A DNA stretch of 64,000 bases from JAYSYM01 sp964543475 (GCA_964543475.1 CAZIYJ010000003.1:399211-463210), one strand, 5' to 3'; shown: positions 31,705 to 40,809, counted from the first letter of the stretch. Notes: generated by a model not told the origin, from the sequence alone. Program-made: numbers and translations.

Positions 31705-34607
31705 TGAGTCAACCGAAGGTATTTGAATTCGCAAAAGAGATCGGCATGGAGACGTTAGCGCTCATGGATAAAATCCGTGAGTGGAAACTTCCTGTACGAA
31801 GTCACATGGCTGAACTTGCACCTGAGATGCAAGACGAAATCCGTGCGAAGCTTCAAGCTGACAAAGAAGCTCCTGCCTCAACTGCAAAGAAAAAAGTTGC
31901 TCGAAAAGCTCCGGCTAAAAAAGAGGCTGCAGAAAAAGCTCCGACTGCAAAAACAGCAGCGAAAAAAACTGCAACTAAAGCTGCAGCAGGTGCTGCAACA
32001 AAGACGGCAACGAAGACGGCGACTAAATCGGCAGCAAAAGCAGATGCTGCCCCTGCAACGACTGCGAAAAAAGCGGTTGTTAAAAAAGCTGCGGCAAAGA
32101 CCGTTGTTCGCAAAAAAGTAGATGAAGAGGAAGTAGCGGCAGTTGCTGCAGAAGAAGCGCCGACAGCAGTTGAAGCCTTTGAGGCTCCCGTTGAGACGCC
32201 GGTTTCTGTTCCTTCATTCACACAGCCGCCAGCGGGAGCGGGCTTAGATGTTGCTCCGCAAGCGGCAGAAGAAATTGAACCAACGGCTCCGCCAGCGGGA
32301 GTTGATCCTGCGGCTGTTGCAGCGAGCGGGCCTGATTTGTCTCCGAAAGGACCTGCGCGCAAACGCGAAGTGGTCATGACAAGCGGTGGCCCTTCGAGTG
32401 GTATTCGCTCAGAAGCTCCTCGCCGAAACATCGTCGGTCGAATGGATTTGTCACGCGTTCAAGCTCCTGGTGGAGCAACTCCGGTTCGTGATCCAAATGC
32501 AAGCCGACCAGGAATGCCAAGAACTAGCGGCCCTGGTATGTCGAGACCAGGCGGACCTGGAAGCAGTGGCGGCGGCTTACGAACTGGTTTCGTAGCTCCT
32601 GCATCACCGATGCCATTTGGCGAAGATGCAACCGGCAACTTCGATAAACGACGCGACAACAAGAAAAAAGATAAGTTTTCTGAAAACGCAGCCGGCGGAT
32701 TATCTGCTCGTGAAAAAGAGCTTGAAGGCCAGCTTGCTTCGTTCTCAGCTACTGAATTCCGTAAGCGTGAAATGGTATTCCAACCTAAAAAGAAAAAGGG
32801 AATGCTCGCTCGCGAAGCAAAGCGCACTGAAATTACAAAAGCAAAAGCGTCGAAGCGAGTTGTTAAAGTTAACAACACAATTAAAGTTTCTGACTTAGCT
32901 CAAGAGATGGGTCTCAAAGCTGCACAACTCACCAAGACGTTAATGACTCAAGGTGTGATGGCGACGATGAACACGGAACTCGATTTCGATACAGTTTCAT
33001 TGATCGTTCCAGAGTTTGGCTTTGAAGCACAAAACGTGTTTCAGTCAGATGAACAGCTCGTTGAATCAAACGTATTCGGAAACCTTGATGCTGCGCAAAT
33101 TACCCGTCCGCCAGTAGTGACTGTAATGGGTCACGTCGATCACGGTAAAACTTCATTGCTCGATGCAATTCGCAAAGCGAATGTTGCGGCAGGTGAAGCC
33201 GGCGGGATCACTCAGCATATCGGTGCCTACCAGGTAACTACAGAGCACGGTCATTTAGTGACGTTCTTAGATACTCCAGGTCACGAAGCATTCACTGCAA
33301 TGCGAGCGCGCGGAGCGAATGCTACTGATATCGTTATTGTCGTTGTTGCAGCAGATGACGGTGTCATGCCACAAACTGCCGAAGCGGTTAATCACGCTAA
33401 AGCAGCTGGTGTGCCGATCATCATCGCGGTGAATAAGATTGATAAGCCGGGTGCAACTCCAGACAAAATTAAACAGCAGATGACTGAGTTCGAAATTGTT
33501 CCAGAAGAATGGGGTGGAAACACTATCTTCTGTAGCGTATCAGCTCATACAAAGCAGGGTATTCCAGAATTGCTTGAGCAAATTTACTTGCTCGCAGAAA
33601 TGGAAGAACTCAAAGCAAACCCTGAGCGCTCAGCTACGGGAGTTGTAATCGAAAGCCGAATGGATAAAGGAAAGGGCGCTGTAGCGACTCTCCTCGTTCA
33701 AGATGGAACATTGAAAGTTGGGGACTCGGTAGTCGTTGGCACTATAGCTGGTAAAGTACGAAGTCTTACCAATGACAAAGGCGTGCGAGTGAAAGAAGCT
33801 GGACCAAGTGTTCCGGTAGAGATTCAAGGTTTACCTGACGTTCCATCTGCTGGTGATCGCTTCGACGTTGCTGAAAATGAACAGGCTGCTAACGAACTTG
33901 CGAAAACTCGTAAAGATCGGGCGCTTGCTGCTAAAGGCGGCGGCGAGAAAATGTCGCTTGAGCAAATCTTCTCTAAAATGCAACAGGGTGATCTCAAGGA
34001 GCTTCCGATTGTTCTTAAGACCGACGTTGCTGGCTCAGTAGAAGCCATCAAAGGTATGTTCGAGAAAATTGGCACTAGCGAAGTGAAAATTAAACTTGTT
34101 CACTCAGCTGTCGGCGGAATCAATGAATCAGATGTGTTGCTCGCAAGTACTGCGAAAGGTTTGATCGTTGGCTTTAACGTTCGCCCAGATTCTGGTGCGC
34201 AAGCGATGGCAAAACGTGAAAACATCGAAATCAAAACATACTCGATCGTTTACGAAATGATGGATGAGCTCAAGAAAGCCATGTCTGGTCTTCTTTCTCC
34301 TGACATCGTTGAAAAACAATTGGGCCGTGCAGAAGTTCGAAATACTTTCAGCGTTCCAAAAATCGGAACGATTGCAGGTTGTGCAGTTGTTGATGGTAAA
34401 ATTACTCGTCAGTCTCAAGTTCGCTTGGTGCGCGACGGAAAAATCATCTACACAGGCAAGCTTTCTTCTCTTAAGCGATTCAAAGATGACGCGAAAGAAG
34501 TTGCGAGTGGTTACGAGTGTGGTATCGGCATCGAGAACTACAATGACCTTAAGGTCGGCGATGTGATCGAAGCATTTGGTACTGAATCTATCAGTCGTGA
34601 ACTCTAG
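31704..34607 (+). CDS. infB: InfB translation initiation factor IF-2
   Basis: GTPase that places initiator tRNA on the ribosome. 967 residues, GTG start overlapping nusA; AGGAG site about 10 bases upstream. N-terminal IF2N (KVFEFAKEIGMETLALMDKI), an Ala/Lys-rich linker (about 55-155) resembling histone H1 tails, a Pro/Gly-rich stretch (about 160-300), a second IF2N (about 388-440), then the GTPase domain from about 470 with GHVDHGKTS, DTPGHE, NKID and SAHT, and the two beta-barrel/IF2C domains. The linker length makes it longer than E. coli IF2 (890). The ylxR gene usually between nusA and infB is missing. Confidence 0.97.
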   Translation: MSQPKVFEFAKEIGMETLALMDKIREWKLPVRSHMAELAPEMQDEIRAKLQADKEAPASTAKKKVARKAPAKKEAAEKAPTAKTAAKKTATKAAAGAATKTATKTATKSAAKADAAPATTAKKAVVKKAAAKTVVRKKVDEEEVAAVAAEEAPTAVEAFEAPVETPVSVPSFTQPPAGAGLDVAPQAAEEIEPTAPPAGVDPAAVAASGPDLSPKGPARKREVVMTSGGPSSGIRSEAPRRNIVGRMDLSRVQAPGGATPVRDPNASRPGMPRTSGPGMSRPGGPGSSGGGLRTGFVAPASPMPFGEDATGNFDKRRDNKKKDKFSENAAGGLSAREKELEGQLASFSATEFRKREMVFQPKKKKGMLAREAKRTEITKAKASKRVVKVNNTIKVSDLAQEMGLKAAQLTKTLMTQGVMATMNTELDFDTVSLIVPEFGFEAQNVFQSDEQLVESNVFGNLDAAQITRPPVVTVMGHVDHGKTSLLDAIRKANVAAGEAGGITQHIGAYQVTTEHGHLVTFLDTPGHEAFTAMRARGANATDIVIVVVAADDGVMPQTAEAVNHAKAAGVPIIIAVNKIDKPGATPDKIKQQMTEFEIVPEEWGGNTIFCSVSAHTKQGIPELLEQIYLLAEMEELKANPERSATGVVIESRMDKGKGAVATLLVQDGTLKVGDSVVVGTIAGKVRSLTNDKGVRVKEAGPSVPVEIQGLPDVPSAGDRFDVAENEQAANELAKTRKDRALAAKGGGEKMSLEQIFSKMQQGDLKELPIVLKTDVAGSVEAIKGMFEKIGTSEVKIKLVHSAVGGINESDVLLASTAKGLIVGFNVRPDSGAQAMAKRENIEIKTYSIVYEMMDELKKAMSGLLSPDIVEKQLGRAEVRNTFSVPKIGTIAGCAVVDGKITRQSQVRLVRDGKIIYTGKLSSLKRFKDDAKEVASGYECGIGIENYNDLKVGDVIEAFGTESISREL

Positions 34608-34615
34608 GTAGTCGT

Positions 34616-35035
34616 ATGGAAAGACGTGGAGCGGGCGGAGACGACAGAAGAATTAAGCGCGTCGAGCGTGAAGTTCGCGATGTCATTGCTCGCTACCTTC
34701 TTGGTGGCTTTAGAGGCGAGCTCAGTGGGCTTGTCTCTGTGTCACGAGTTGGTATGGCCGGTGATTTTCGCAGCGGCAAAGTCTTTATTTCTGTGATGGG
34801 AGAGCCCGGCGACGCCGAAGCCTCACTCAAATCACTCAGAGAAAATGGATACGACATTCAAAAAGAAGTCGATCGACAACTCAAAATGCAGTTTTGCCCG
34901 AAGCTCTCGTTTCATCTCGATGATTCGATGGAGCACGTGATGAAAGTTGAAAAAATTCTTCGCGACATCAGCGCAAAAAACGCAACCGATTCAAAACGTG
35001 ATGGCACGACAGACGACGGCAGTGACGACGAGTGA
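34616..35035 (+). CDS. rbfA: RbfA ribosome-binding factor A
   Basis: Cold-shock 30S maturation factor. 139 residues: RRIKRVEREVRDVIARYLLG, VSVSRVGMAGDFRSGKVFISVMG (typical RbfA core) and QLKMQFCPKLSFHLDDSMEHVMKVEKILRDI at the C-terminus. Acidic tail DDGSDDE. Ends with GTGA overlap into truB. Confidence 0.93.
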   Translation: MERRGAGGDDRRIKRVEREVRDVIARYLLGGFRGELSGLVSVSRVGMAGDFRSGKVFISVMGEPGDAEASLKSLRENGYDIQKEVDRQLKMQFCPKLSFHLDDSMEHVMKVEKILRDISAKNATDSKRDGTTDDGSDDE

Positions 35036-35973
35036 GTCCACTTGATGGGCTTCTTTTAGTCGACAAGCAGCCGGGCTGCACAAGTCATGACGTTGTCGCT
35101 CGTGCTCGTCGAATATTGAATACTAAAGCCGTCGGCCACGCAGGAACACTCGATCCGTTAGCATCGGGACTTTTGATTTTACTCATCGGCGAAGGCACTA
35201 AAGTTTCAGACTATATTCTTAATGGCGACAAAGCTTATGTTGTTCGTGCGAAACTTGGAGTTCGCACCGACACGTACGACACCGATGGCAAAGTTCTTTC
35301 TGAGCAAGCAGTCGATGTTTCACTCGTGCAGATACAAGCAGCTGTGAAGTCTTTAGAAGGCGATATCGAGTTGGAAGTTCCTGTTCACTCAGCTGTGAAA
35401 GTCGATGGCAAAAAACTTTATGAGCTCGCAAGAGCGGGCCAAAAAGTCGAAGCACCAATGCGAAAAATGGGATTTTATAATCTCGAAATTCTTGCGCACG
35501 GCGAAGATTTCGTTGACGTGAAAATGCTTTGTTCAAAAGGAACTTTTGTTAGAGCTTGGGTCAATGCGCTTGGTGAAAAGCTTGGTTGTGGTGCGACCGT
35601 TAGTTCGCTACGAAGAGTTTTTTCTGCTCCATTTAAAGTCGATCAAGCACTCACTCTTGAAGAGATTGAAGAGCGCTGGAGCAAACGTCCGCTTGGTGAA
35701 CGGGTTGACGGAGCTGTCGTTGCACCATCTTGGGTGCCACTTCGTGAAAGCCTACCAGCATTTAAAGTTGCATGGGTTGAAGGGCACGATGAAAAGCTCT
35801 TACGAAACGGCCAGATTTCAAAGGGCCTCCAGGCACAGCTTTTAAAATTCGTCTCTCTCGACGGAACGGCGCCTCCCGGCGTTCGTGTTTTGAGCCGTGA
35901 GACCCAGGAGATGGTCGCAATCCTCCTTGCGGCTCCAGGCGAATTCTATAAAATCAAACGCGTCTTCGTATAG
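35032..35973 (+). CDS. truB: TruB tRNA pseudouridine-55 synthase
   Basis: Converts U55 of tRNAs to pseudouridine. 313 residues; GTG start overlapping the rbfA stop (GTGA). Family signature GLLLVDKQPGCTSHDVVARARRIL and the catalytic Asp in GHAGTLDPLASGLL; also TDTYDTDGKV and FVRAWVNALGEKLGCGATVSSLRR. The C-terminal ~70 residues are less conserved, as usual. Last gene of the cluster. Confidence 0.96.
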   Translation: MSPLDGLLLVDKQPGCTSHDVVARARRILNTKAVGHAGTLDPLASGLLILLIGEGTKVSDYILNGDKAYVVRAKLGVRTDTYDTDGKVLSEQAVDVSLVQIQAAVKSLEGDIELEVPVHSAVKVDGKKLYELARAGQKVEAPMRKMGFYNLEILAHGEDFVDVKMLCSKGTFVRAWVNALGEKLGCGATVSSLRRVFSAPFKVDQALTLEEIEERWSKRPLGERVDGAVVAPSWVPLRESLPAFKVAWVEGHDEKLLRNGQISKGLQAQLLKFVSLDGTAPPGVRVLSRETQEMVAILLAAPGEFYKIKRVFV

Positions 35974-36024
35974 AAGGTACCCGGTTCCCTTTGCAGAAGC
36001 GGGGCGTTAGTTTTCAGTTTTAAA

Positions 36025-36480
36025 TTAGTTTTGTGCCTGGCAAGTAAAGAGACCGACAAGCCCACGAATGTATCTGTCGTCGGAACTATTAAGCTCAACT
36101 TTGAAAAGTCTCTTCGATAGTTTCTTAGACTCAGTCACATAACGTGGGAGTACGAGGTCGTAGCTGTCGTACTGGTACATTTCCATCGGTGACACTTCAG
36201 ATGGAAGATTCAAATTCTCTCTGAAGATAACATTTCGCTCTTGGCCGTACCCAGATGGGGCAGATGCTGAGAGGTCAGCGACAAATGCTTCTACTGGCAG
36301 CTCGAAAGCTTTAGGTCGGCTTCGAAGCAAAGTTACTTTTGCCTGATTAAGTGTTTGCTCGCCTGAAAGTTCAATTTTCATCTTTTGTTTGTAGCCGTCA
36401 CATTGAACTTCAGCTGATCGAGCAAAGCTCACTTCTGAAAAAGCAATCGCAACAAGTAAAATAGGTAACGCTTTAAACAT
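36025..36480 (-). CDS. small exported protein of unknown function
   Basis: 151 residues, ATG at 36480 with GAGG 5 bases upstream (the longer frame to 36528 is not supported). Signal peptide MFKALPILLVAIAFSEVSFA. The mature part is beta-rich with two Cys (QCDGYKQ; LFTCQAQN, the end) that could join N- and C-terminal strands. No recognised family. Convergent with truB and divergent from rpsO; it interrupts what is often a contiguous truB-rpsO-pnp order. Confidence 0.7.
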   Translation of the reverse strand: MFKALPILLVAIAFSEVSFARSAEVQCDGYKQKMKIELSGEQTLNQAKVTLLRSRPKAFELPVEAFVADLSASAPSGYGQERNVIFRENLNLPSEVSPMEMYQYDSYDLVLPRYVTESKKLSKRLFKVELNSSDDRYIRGLVGLFTCQAQN

Positions 36481-36725
36481 ATAAACCTCGCTTGATTGAC
36501 AATATAAACTGGCGATAGAAAGCCGCACCTGAATTTTGCCAGCTTGGAAAACGATTCCTGATTGTCAAAAACCTGATCATGATCTCAGGGGCGTTCGGGC
36601 GACTCTGCCTTTGTGGCGCGGCCATCACTAAAGGGACTAAGGATATGCCTTCTAATCGAATGTATTGGCGTTAAAAGCCTTGGCTAATGATGTCTTTGGA
36701 AAAAGACGCTAATCCCTTAGATTCA

Positions 36726-36754
36726 TTGACCTTATGGCGCTCAAACTCTATATA
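36726..36754 (+). promoter_or_regulatory. putative sigma70 promoter of rpsO
   Basis: TTGACC, a 17-base spacer and TATATA; predicted start near 36761, giving a leader of about 100 bases before the rpsO ATG. Confidence 0.65.
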
Positions 36755-36784
36755 TAGACCTTCGCAAATTTCTCTCGGGTTTCG

Positions 36785-36817
36785 TCAGCCATGACGGCCA
36801 AAAAGCCAATCGGCTGA
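36785..36817 (+). promoter_or_regulatory. hairpin in the rpsO leader (possible S15 autoregulatory element)
   Basis: TCAGCC (36785-36790) pairs with GGCTGA (36812-36817), enclosing GGC/GCC around A-rich loop. S15 represses its own mRNA in several bacteria through leader structures; here the link is by position only. Confidence 0.4.
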
Positions 36818-36862
36818 GGGTGTTTGCGGTAACTACTTTTCAGCCCAATGGGCGGAGGATTA

Positions 36863-37132
36863 ATGGCATTGTTCGGTTATCAGAAAGAACAGATCATCAA
36901 AAAATATCAGCGCGCTAACATGGATACTGGCAGCACTGAAGTTCAAGTTGCTCTTCTCACTTACCGCATTCGTGAATTAACAGAGCATTTCAAAGCACAC
37001 AAAAAAGACGTTCACAGCCGCCTTGGTCTTGTGAAGATGGTAAGCAAGCGTAAGCGCCTTCTTAACTACCTACGCAACACAAATCCTGATGCGTACATGA
37101 AACTCATCGGCGACCTCGAGCTACGTAAGTAA
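36863..37132 (+). CDS. rpsO: ribosomal protein S15
   Basis: 89-residue primary 16S rRNA-binding protein of the 30S platform. Start ATG at 36863 has a GGAGG site 4 bases upstream; the frame is open back to 36848 over that site. Motifs TGSTEVQVALLTYRIREL (family signature region) and HKKDVHSRLGLVKMVSKRKRLLNYL. A terminator-like hairpin follows, then pnp, as in many bacteria. Confidence 0.97.
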   Translation: MALFGYQKEQIIKKYQRANMDTGSTEVQVALLTYRIRELTEHFKAHKKDVHSRLGLVKMVSKRKRLLNYLRNTNPDAYMKLIGDLELRK

Positions 37133-37151
37133 GCAAGAACCTCTCGTAAGT

Positions 37152-37186
37152 AGAAGCGGACCAAGTGTCCGCTTCTTTCGTTTTAG
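37152..37186 (+). terminator. hairpin between rpsO and pnp
   Basis: AGAAGCGGAC/GTCCGCTTCT (10 bp) with CAAGT loop followed by TTCGTTTT; a moderately U-rich tail allows partial termination or processing. Confidence 0.7.
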
Positions 37187-37217
37187 GACCAAAGTAAAAT
37201 AAGAAACCGCCGAAGGC

Positions 37218-37264
37218 TTTTTGCCAGAGGCAAAAATTAACGAAATAGGCCACTGCATGGGCCT
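37218..37264 (+). promoter_or_regulatory. structured leader of pnp
   Basis: TTTTTGCC/GGCAAAAA hairpin (37218-37236, AGA loop) and AGGCC/GGCCT hairpin (37247-37264). pnp mRNA is autoregulated via a leader stem in enterobacteria; conservation here is not tested. Confidence 0.4.
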
Positions 37265-37323
37265 TAGAGCATGCAAGCAACCGCTTAGACCAAAAAAATG
37301 TCTTAAGCACACCAGGAGATAGA

Positions 37324-39426
37324 ATGAAGCAATCAGTGAATGTAGTGTTGGGCGGAAAAACCATCACTCTCGAGACAGGCCGAATGGCAAAACAAGCTGA
37401 CGGATCTGTACTCGTCACATGCGGAAACAACATGGTTCTTGTAACAGTTGTTTCTTCGACAAGAGAATCCACAATGGATTTCTTCCCGTTAACAGTTGAG
37501 TTCGTAGAAAAATTCTACGCAACCGGAAAAATTCCGGGTGGTTATTTCAAGCGCGAAGGTAAGCCAACAACAAACGCGACTCTCACGGCTCGCCAAATCG
37601 ACCGACCAATTCGTCCAATGTTCCCAGAAGGCTACCGCCACGACACACAAGTTGTAGCGTCAGTACTTAGCTACGACCACACTTTCCCTTTAGAAGTAAT
37701 GGCTTCAATGGGCGCGTCGGCAGCACTCCACATTTCAAATATTCCGTTCAATGGTCCAACTGCTACAGCACAAGTTGCTCGTATCGCAGGAAAATGGATC
37801 ATCAACCCATCTCCTCTTGAACTTGAAAAGTCAGATGTTGATTTGACTGTTGCGGGAACTCGCAACGGTATCTTGATGGTCGAAGGTGAATTGAAATTTA
37901 TCACTGAAGCTGATGCACTTGCTGCAATCAAGTTCGGTCATGAGCAACTAAAAGCTGTGTTCGATGCTCAAGACGAACTTCGAAAACTCACTGGCAACAA
38001 AGAGAAGCGTTCGTTTAAAGCGTTCAAAGTCGATGAGGCTGTTCGCAAAGAAATGGAAGCTTTCCTTGAGCCAAAAATCAAAGCTTCGCAAAGCATGCGT
38101 ATTAAACAAGACCGTTACGGTGCTGTTGACGCTGCTAAAAAAGAAGCTTCGGCAAAATTCGTTGAGACTGCGGCTGCTGACGTAAAAGAGCTTCGCAAAA
38201 AAGAACTCGGCGTTGTTGTTGAAGATTTGAAATACAAAATCGCTCGCGCAATGATCTTAAACGACAAAGTTCGTATCGACGGTCGCGACACAAAAACTGT
38301 TCGCCCAATCGCTTGCGAAGTCGGAATTCTACCGCGCGCGCACGGTTCAGGACTTTTCACTCGAGGCGAGACTCAAGTTCTCTCAACAGTGACTCTTGGA
38401 ACTGGCGATGACGAGCAGATGATCGACGCTCTTGAAGGAACTTTGAAGCGTAAGTTCTTGCTTCATTACAACTTCCCTCCGTTCTCAGTTGGTGAAACAG
38501 GTCGTATGGGCGGCCAAAGCCGACGCGAGCTTGGTCACGGTAACCTTGCAGAGCGCGCGATTAAGCCAATTCTTCCGGACTTCGAAAAATTCCCGTACAC
38601 AATGCGTATCGTGGGTGAAGTTCTTGAGTCGAACGGTTCTTCTTCAATGGGAACAGTTTGCTCAGGTATCTTAGCTCTTCTCGATGCAGGTGTGCCGATC
38701 AAAGGAAACGTTGCGGGTATCGCAATGGGTTTGATCACTGACGGCGAAAAATATGCAGTCCTCACTGACATCTTAGGTGACGAAGATCACTTGGGTGACA
38801 TGGATTTCAAAGTAGCTGGAACACGCGAAGGCATTACTTCAGTTCAAATGGATATCAAGATCGACTCAATTTCTTTCAAAGTTATGGAAGAAGCTTTAGC
38901 GCAAGCTAAAGAAGGTCGCTTACATATCTTAGGCGAAATGGAAAAGGTCATGCGCTCAGCTCGTGGCGAGATTTCTCAATACGCTCCACGTATCGAGACT
39001 CTTAAAATTAAGCCAGAGAAAGTTCGCGAAGTTATCGGAGCAGGCGGAAAAGTTATTAAAGGAATCATCGAGCAAACTGGCGTTAAGATCGACATCGAAG
39101 ACGATGGAACGATCCACATCGCGAGTGCTGATCCATTAATGGCTAAGAAAGCTATCGATATCATCAACGGAATTATCGCTGAAGCAGAGATGGGCAAGAC
39201 TTACAAAGGCCGCGTAGTTCGCATTATGGACTTCGGAGCATTTGTTGAAGTTCTACCGAACTGCCAAGGCTTGTTGCACATTTCTGAAATCTCTCACGAG
39301 CGCATTCGCAACGTGACTGACGTATTGAAAGAGGGCGACGAAGTTGATGTGAAAGTAGTTGAAGTCGACCGCGCTGGTCGTATTAAACTTTCTCGCAAAG
39401 CTCTATTGCAGCCAACTCAACAATAG
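37324..39426 (+). CDS. pnp: polynucleotide phosphorylase
   Basis: Processive 3'-5' phosphorolytic exoribonuclease of the RNA degradosome. 700 residues; AGGAG site 6 bases before the ATG. Two RNase PH domains (EFVEKFYATGKIPGGYFKREG; RAHGSGLFTRGETQVL with ILGDEDHLGDMDFKVAGT catalytic region), a linker alpha-helical domain, a KH domain (VREVIGAGGKVIKGIIEQTG) and S1 domain (GKTYKGRVVRIMDFGAFVEV; LLHISEISHERI). Length is usual. Confidence 0.98.
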   Translation: MKQSVNVVLGGKTITLETGRMAKQADGSVLVTCGNNMVLVTVVSSTRESTMDFFPLTVEFVEKFYATGKIPGGYFKREGKPTTNATLTARQIDRPIRPMFPEGYRHDTQVVASVLSYDHTFPLEVMASMGASAALHISNIPFNGPTATAQVARIAGKWIINPSPLELEKSDVDLTVAGTRNGILMVEGELKFITEADALAAIKFGHEQLKAVFDAQDELRKLTGNKEKRSFKAFKVDEAVRKEMEAFLEPKIKASQSMRIKQDRYGAVDAAKKEASAKFVETAAADVKELRKKELGVVVEDLKYKIARAMILNDKVRIDGRDTKTVRPIACEVGILPRAHGSGLFTRGETQVLSTVTLGTGDDEQMIDALEGTLKRKFLLHYNFPPFSVGETGRMGGQSRRELGHGNLAERAIKPILPDFEKFPYTMRIVGEVLESNGSSSMGTVCSGILALLDAGVPIKGNVAGIAMGLITDGEKYAVLTDILGDEDHLGDMDFKVAGTREGITSVQMDIKIDSISFKVMEEALAQAKEGRLHILGEMEKVMRSARGEISQYAPRIETLKIKPEKVREVIGAGGKVIKGIIEQTGVKIDIEDDGTIHIASADPLMAKKAIDIINGIIAEAEMGKTYKGRVVRIMDFGAFVEVLPNCQGLLHISEISHERIRNVTDVLKEGDEVDVKVVEVDRAGRIKLSRKALLQPTQQ

Positions 39427-39449
39427 GTAGCTGCTACCAAGTGGTAGCA
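39426..39449 (+). repeat. GTAGC/GCTAC hairpin overlapping the pnp stop codon
   Basis: GGTAGCTGCTACCA begins on the last base of the stop TAG; TGCTACCA (39432-39439) and TGGTAGCA (39442-39449) are a perfect 8-bp pair. Same 14-mer as at 24182. Confidence 0.6.
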
Positions 39450-39465
39450 ATACCGCGTTAGGCTT

Positions 39466-40809
39466 ATGGCTCTTAGAAAATCTAAATACAAAAAATCGGT
39501 TTTAAGTAACGGAGTTCGGGTGGTCACAGAAGACCACCCCGATTCTCGTGGAGTTTCGTGTGGTTTCTGGATTGAAACAGGCACGCGAAATGAGACAGAA
39601 AAAAATCAGGGCATATCTCATTTCGTTGAGCACTTAGTTTTTAAGAAAACAAAGAACCGCTCAGCCTATGAGATCGCTCGCGACATGGAAGCAGTCGGGG
39701 GAGACCTCAACGCATTCACTTCACGTGAGTCGACCTGTTTTCACACCCACTCTTTAAAAGAGCATCTCGATCTGTCGGTCGATATTCTTTCAGACTTAGT
39801 TGGTCGCGCTGAATTTGATGCGATTGATTTTGAAAAAGAGAAGTCTGTGGTCATGCAAGAGATCTTGATGTCTGCGGATCAGATTGAAGACGCAATTTTC
39901 GATGTTTATTTTCAGCGAGCTTACGACGGCAGTCCGCTCGGTTGGCCGATTTTAGGAACTGAGAAATCAGTAACTGGAATGAAGCGCACCGATGTTTTGG
40001 ATTACTATAAAACAAAATACACACCTGAAAATCTAATCGTGTCGGTTGCGGGCAGAGTGGATCATGATGCGCTCCTGCGGGTGCTCGAAGATAAGCTTTC
40101 GTTTGCGAGGGATTCGGGTAGGAAAAAATCGGTGAAAGGAAAAGTCCCTTCGGGGCCGATGACGTCAGCCACAAAAAAAGCTGCGCAAAAGTTCAAATTT
40201 ATTGAGCCGAAAGATTTTAACGAGATTATCAAACGACCATCTGAGCAAGTTCATATTTTGATGGGTTTGCCGGCGGCAAGCTTTACGGACAAACTTCGTT
40301 TTGAAGGCTTTATCGTTAACTCGCTCTTGGGCGGCGGAATGACCTCTCGTCTTTATCAGAAGATAAGAGAAGAGCAGGGCCTTTCGTACTCTATATATAG
40401 TCACCTAAGCACCTTCACCGATACCGGCCTAATGCTCATTTATGCTGGGACTGAACCAAAGCACGTAAAGCAGGTCATTGAGATCGCTCAAAATGAAGTA
40501 AAGGAAATTCGCAAAAAAGGGATGGCACGCGCCGACCTTAATCTTTACAAGACTCAAGTCAAAGGTCAGATTCTTTTAGGGGCTGACGATATTGAGAATC
40601 GAATGAACTCACTTGGCGTAAACGAAATGGTGTTCGGAGAATATCGCTCAGTCGATAAGGTCATTCAAGAAATTGAAAAAGTGAATCTCGATTCAGTTCA
40701 CGAATACATCGAAAAATTTATTCGCCCAGATGAACTTGGGCTTTTGCTCATGGGAGCGATGGAGTTAAAGAATGCCCACAAAAATAACAAGAGTAGACGT
40801 AAAAATTAA
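39466..40809 (+). CDS. M16-family zinc metallopeptidase
   Basis: Processing-peptidase-like M16B enzyme of 447 residues. The zinc motif HFVEH (HxxEH, near 53) with the second Glu in the downstream helix segment DMEAVGGDLNAFTSREST is intact, and the C-terminal half shows the R/Y pair (GGGMTSRLYQKIREEQGLSYSIYS). Length fits the single-chain YmxG/PqqL-like type, which often sits next to pnp in bacteria; substrate unknown. Overlaps dut by 38 bases in another frame. Confidence 0.93.
   Translation: MALRKSKYKKSVLSNGVRVVTEDHPDSRGVSCGFWIETGTRNETEKNQGISHFVEHLVFKKTKNRSAYEIARDMEAVGGDLNAFTSRESTCFHTHSLKEHLDLSVDILSDLVGRAEFDAIDFEKEKSVVMQEILMSADQIEDAIFDVYFQRAYDGSPLGWPILGTEKSVTGMKRTDVLDYYKTKYTPENLIVSVAGRVDHDALLRVLEDKLSFARDSGRKKSVKGKVPSGPMTSATKKAAQKFKFIEPKDFNEIIKRPSEQVHILMGLPAASFTDKLRFEGFIVNSLLGGGMTSRLYQKIREEQGLSYSIYSHLSTFTDTGLMLIYAGTEPKHVKQVIEIAQNEVKEIRKKGMARADLNLYKTQVKGQILLGADDIENRMNSLGVNEMVFGEYRSVDKVIQEIEKVNLDSVHEYIEKFIRPDELGLLLMGAMELKNAHKNNKSRRKN

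Larger units (their letters stand above)
36481..36862. other. divergent promoter and rpsO leader region
   Basis: About 380 bases without a coding gene. It holds the rpsO promoter (36726-36754) and a structured leader (36785-36817). The part nearest the exported protein (36481-36700) shows no ORF; it presumably holds that gene's promoter. Confidence 0.5.

Noticed and set aside
31777..32121. Coding repeat or mobile sequence in the Lys/Ala-rich segment
   Set aside because: It is in frame with infB and explained by the linker of IF2.
32386..32595. Alternate-frame open stretches inside infB and in the Ala/Lys region
   Set aside because: Produced by biased codon use in the low-complexity linker, no start signals.
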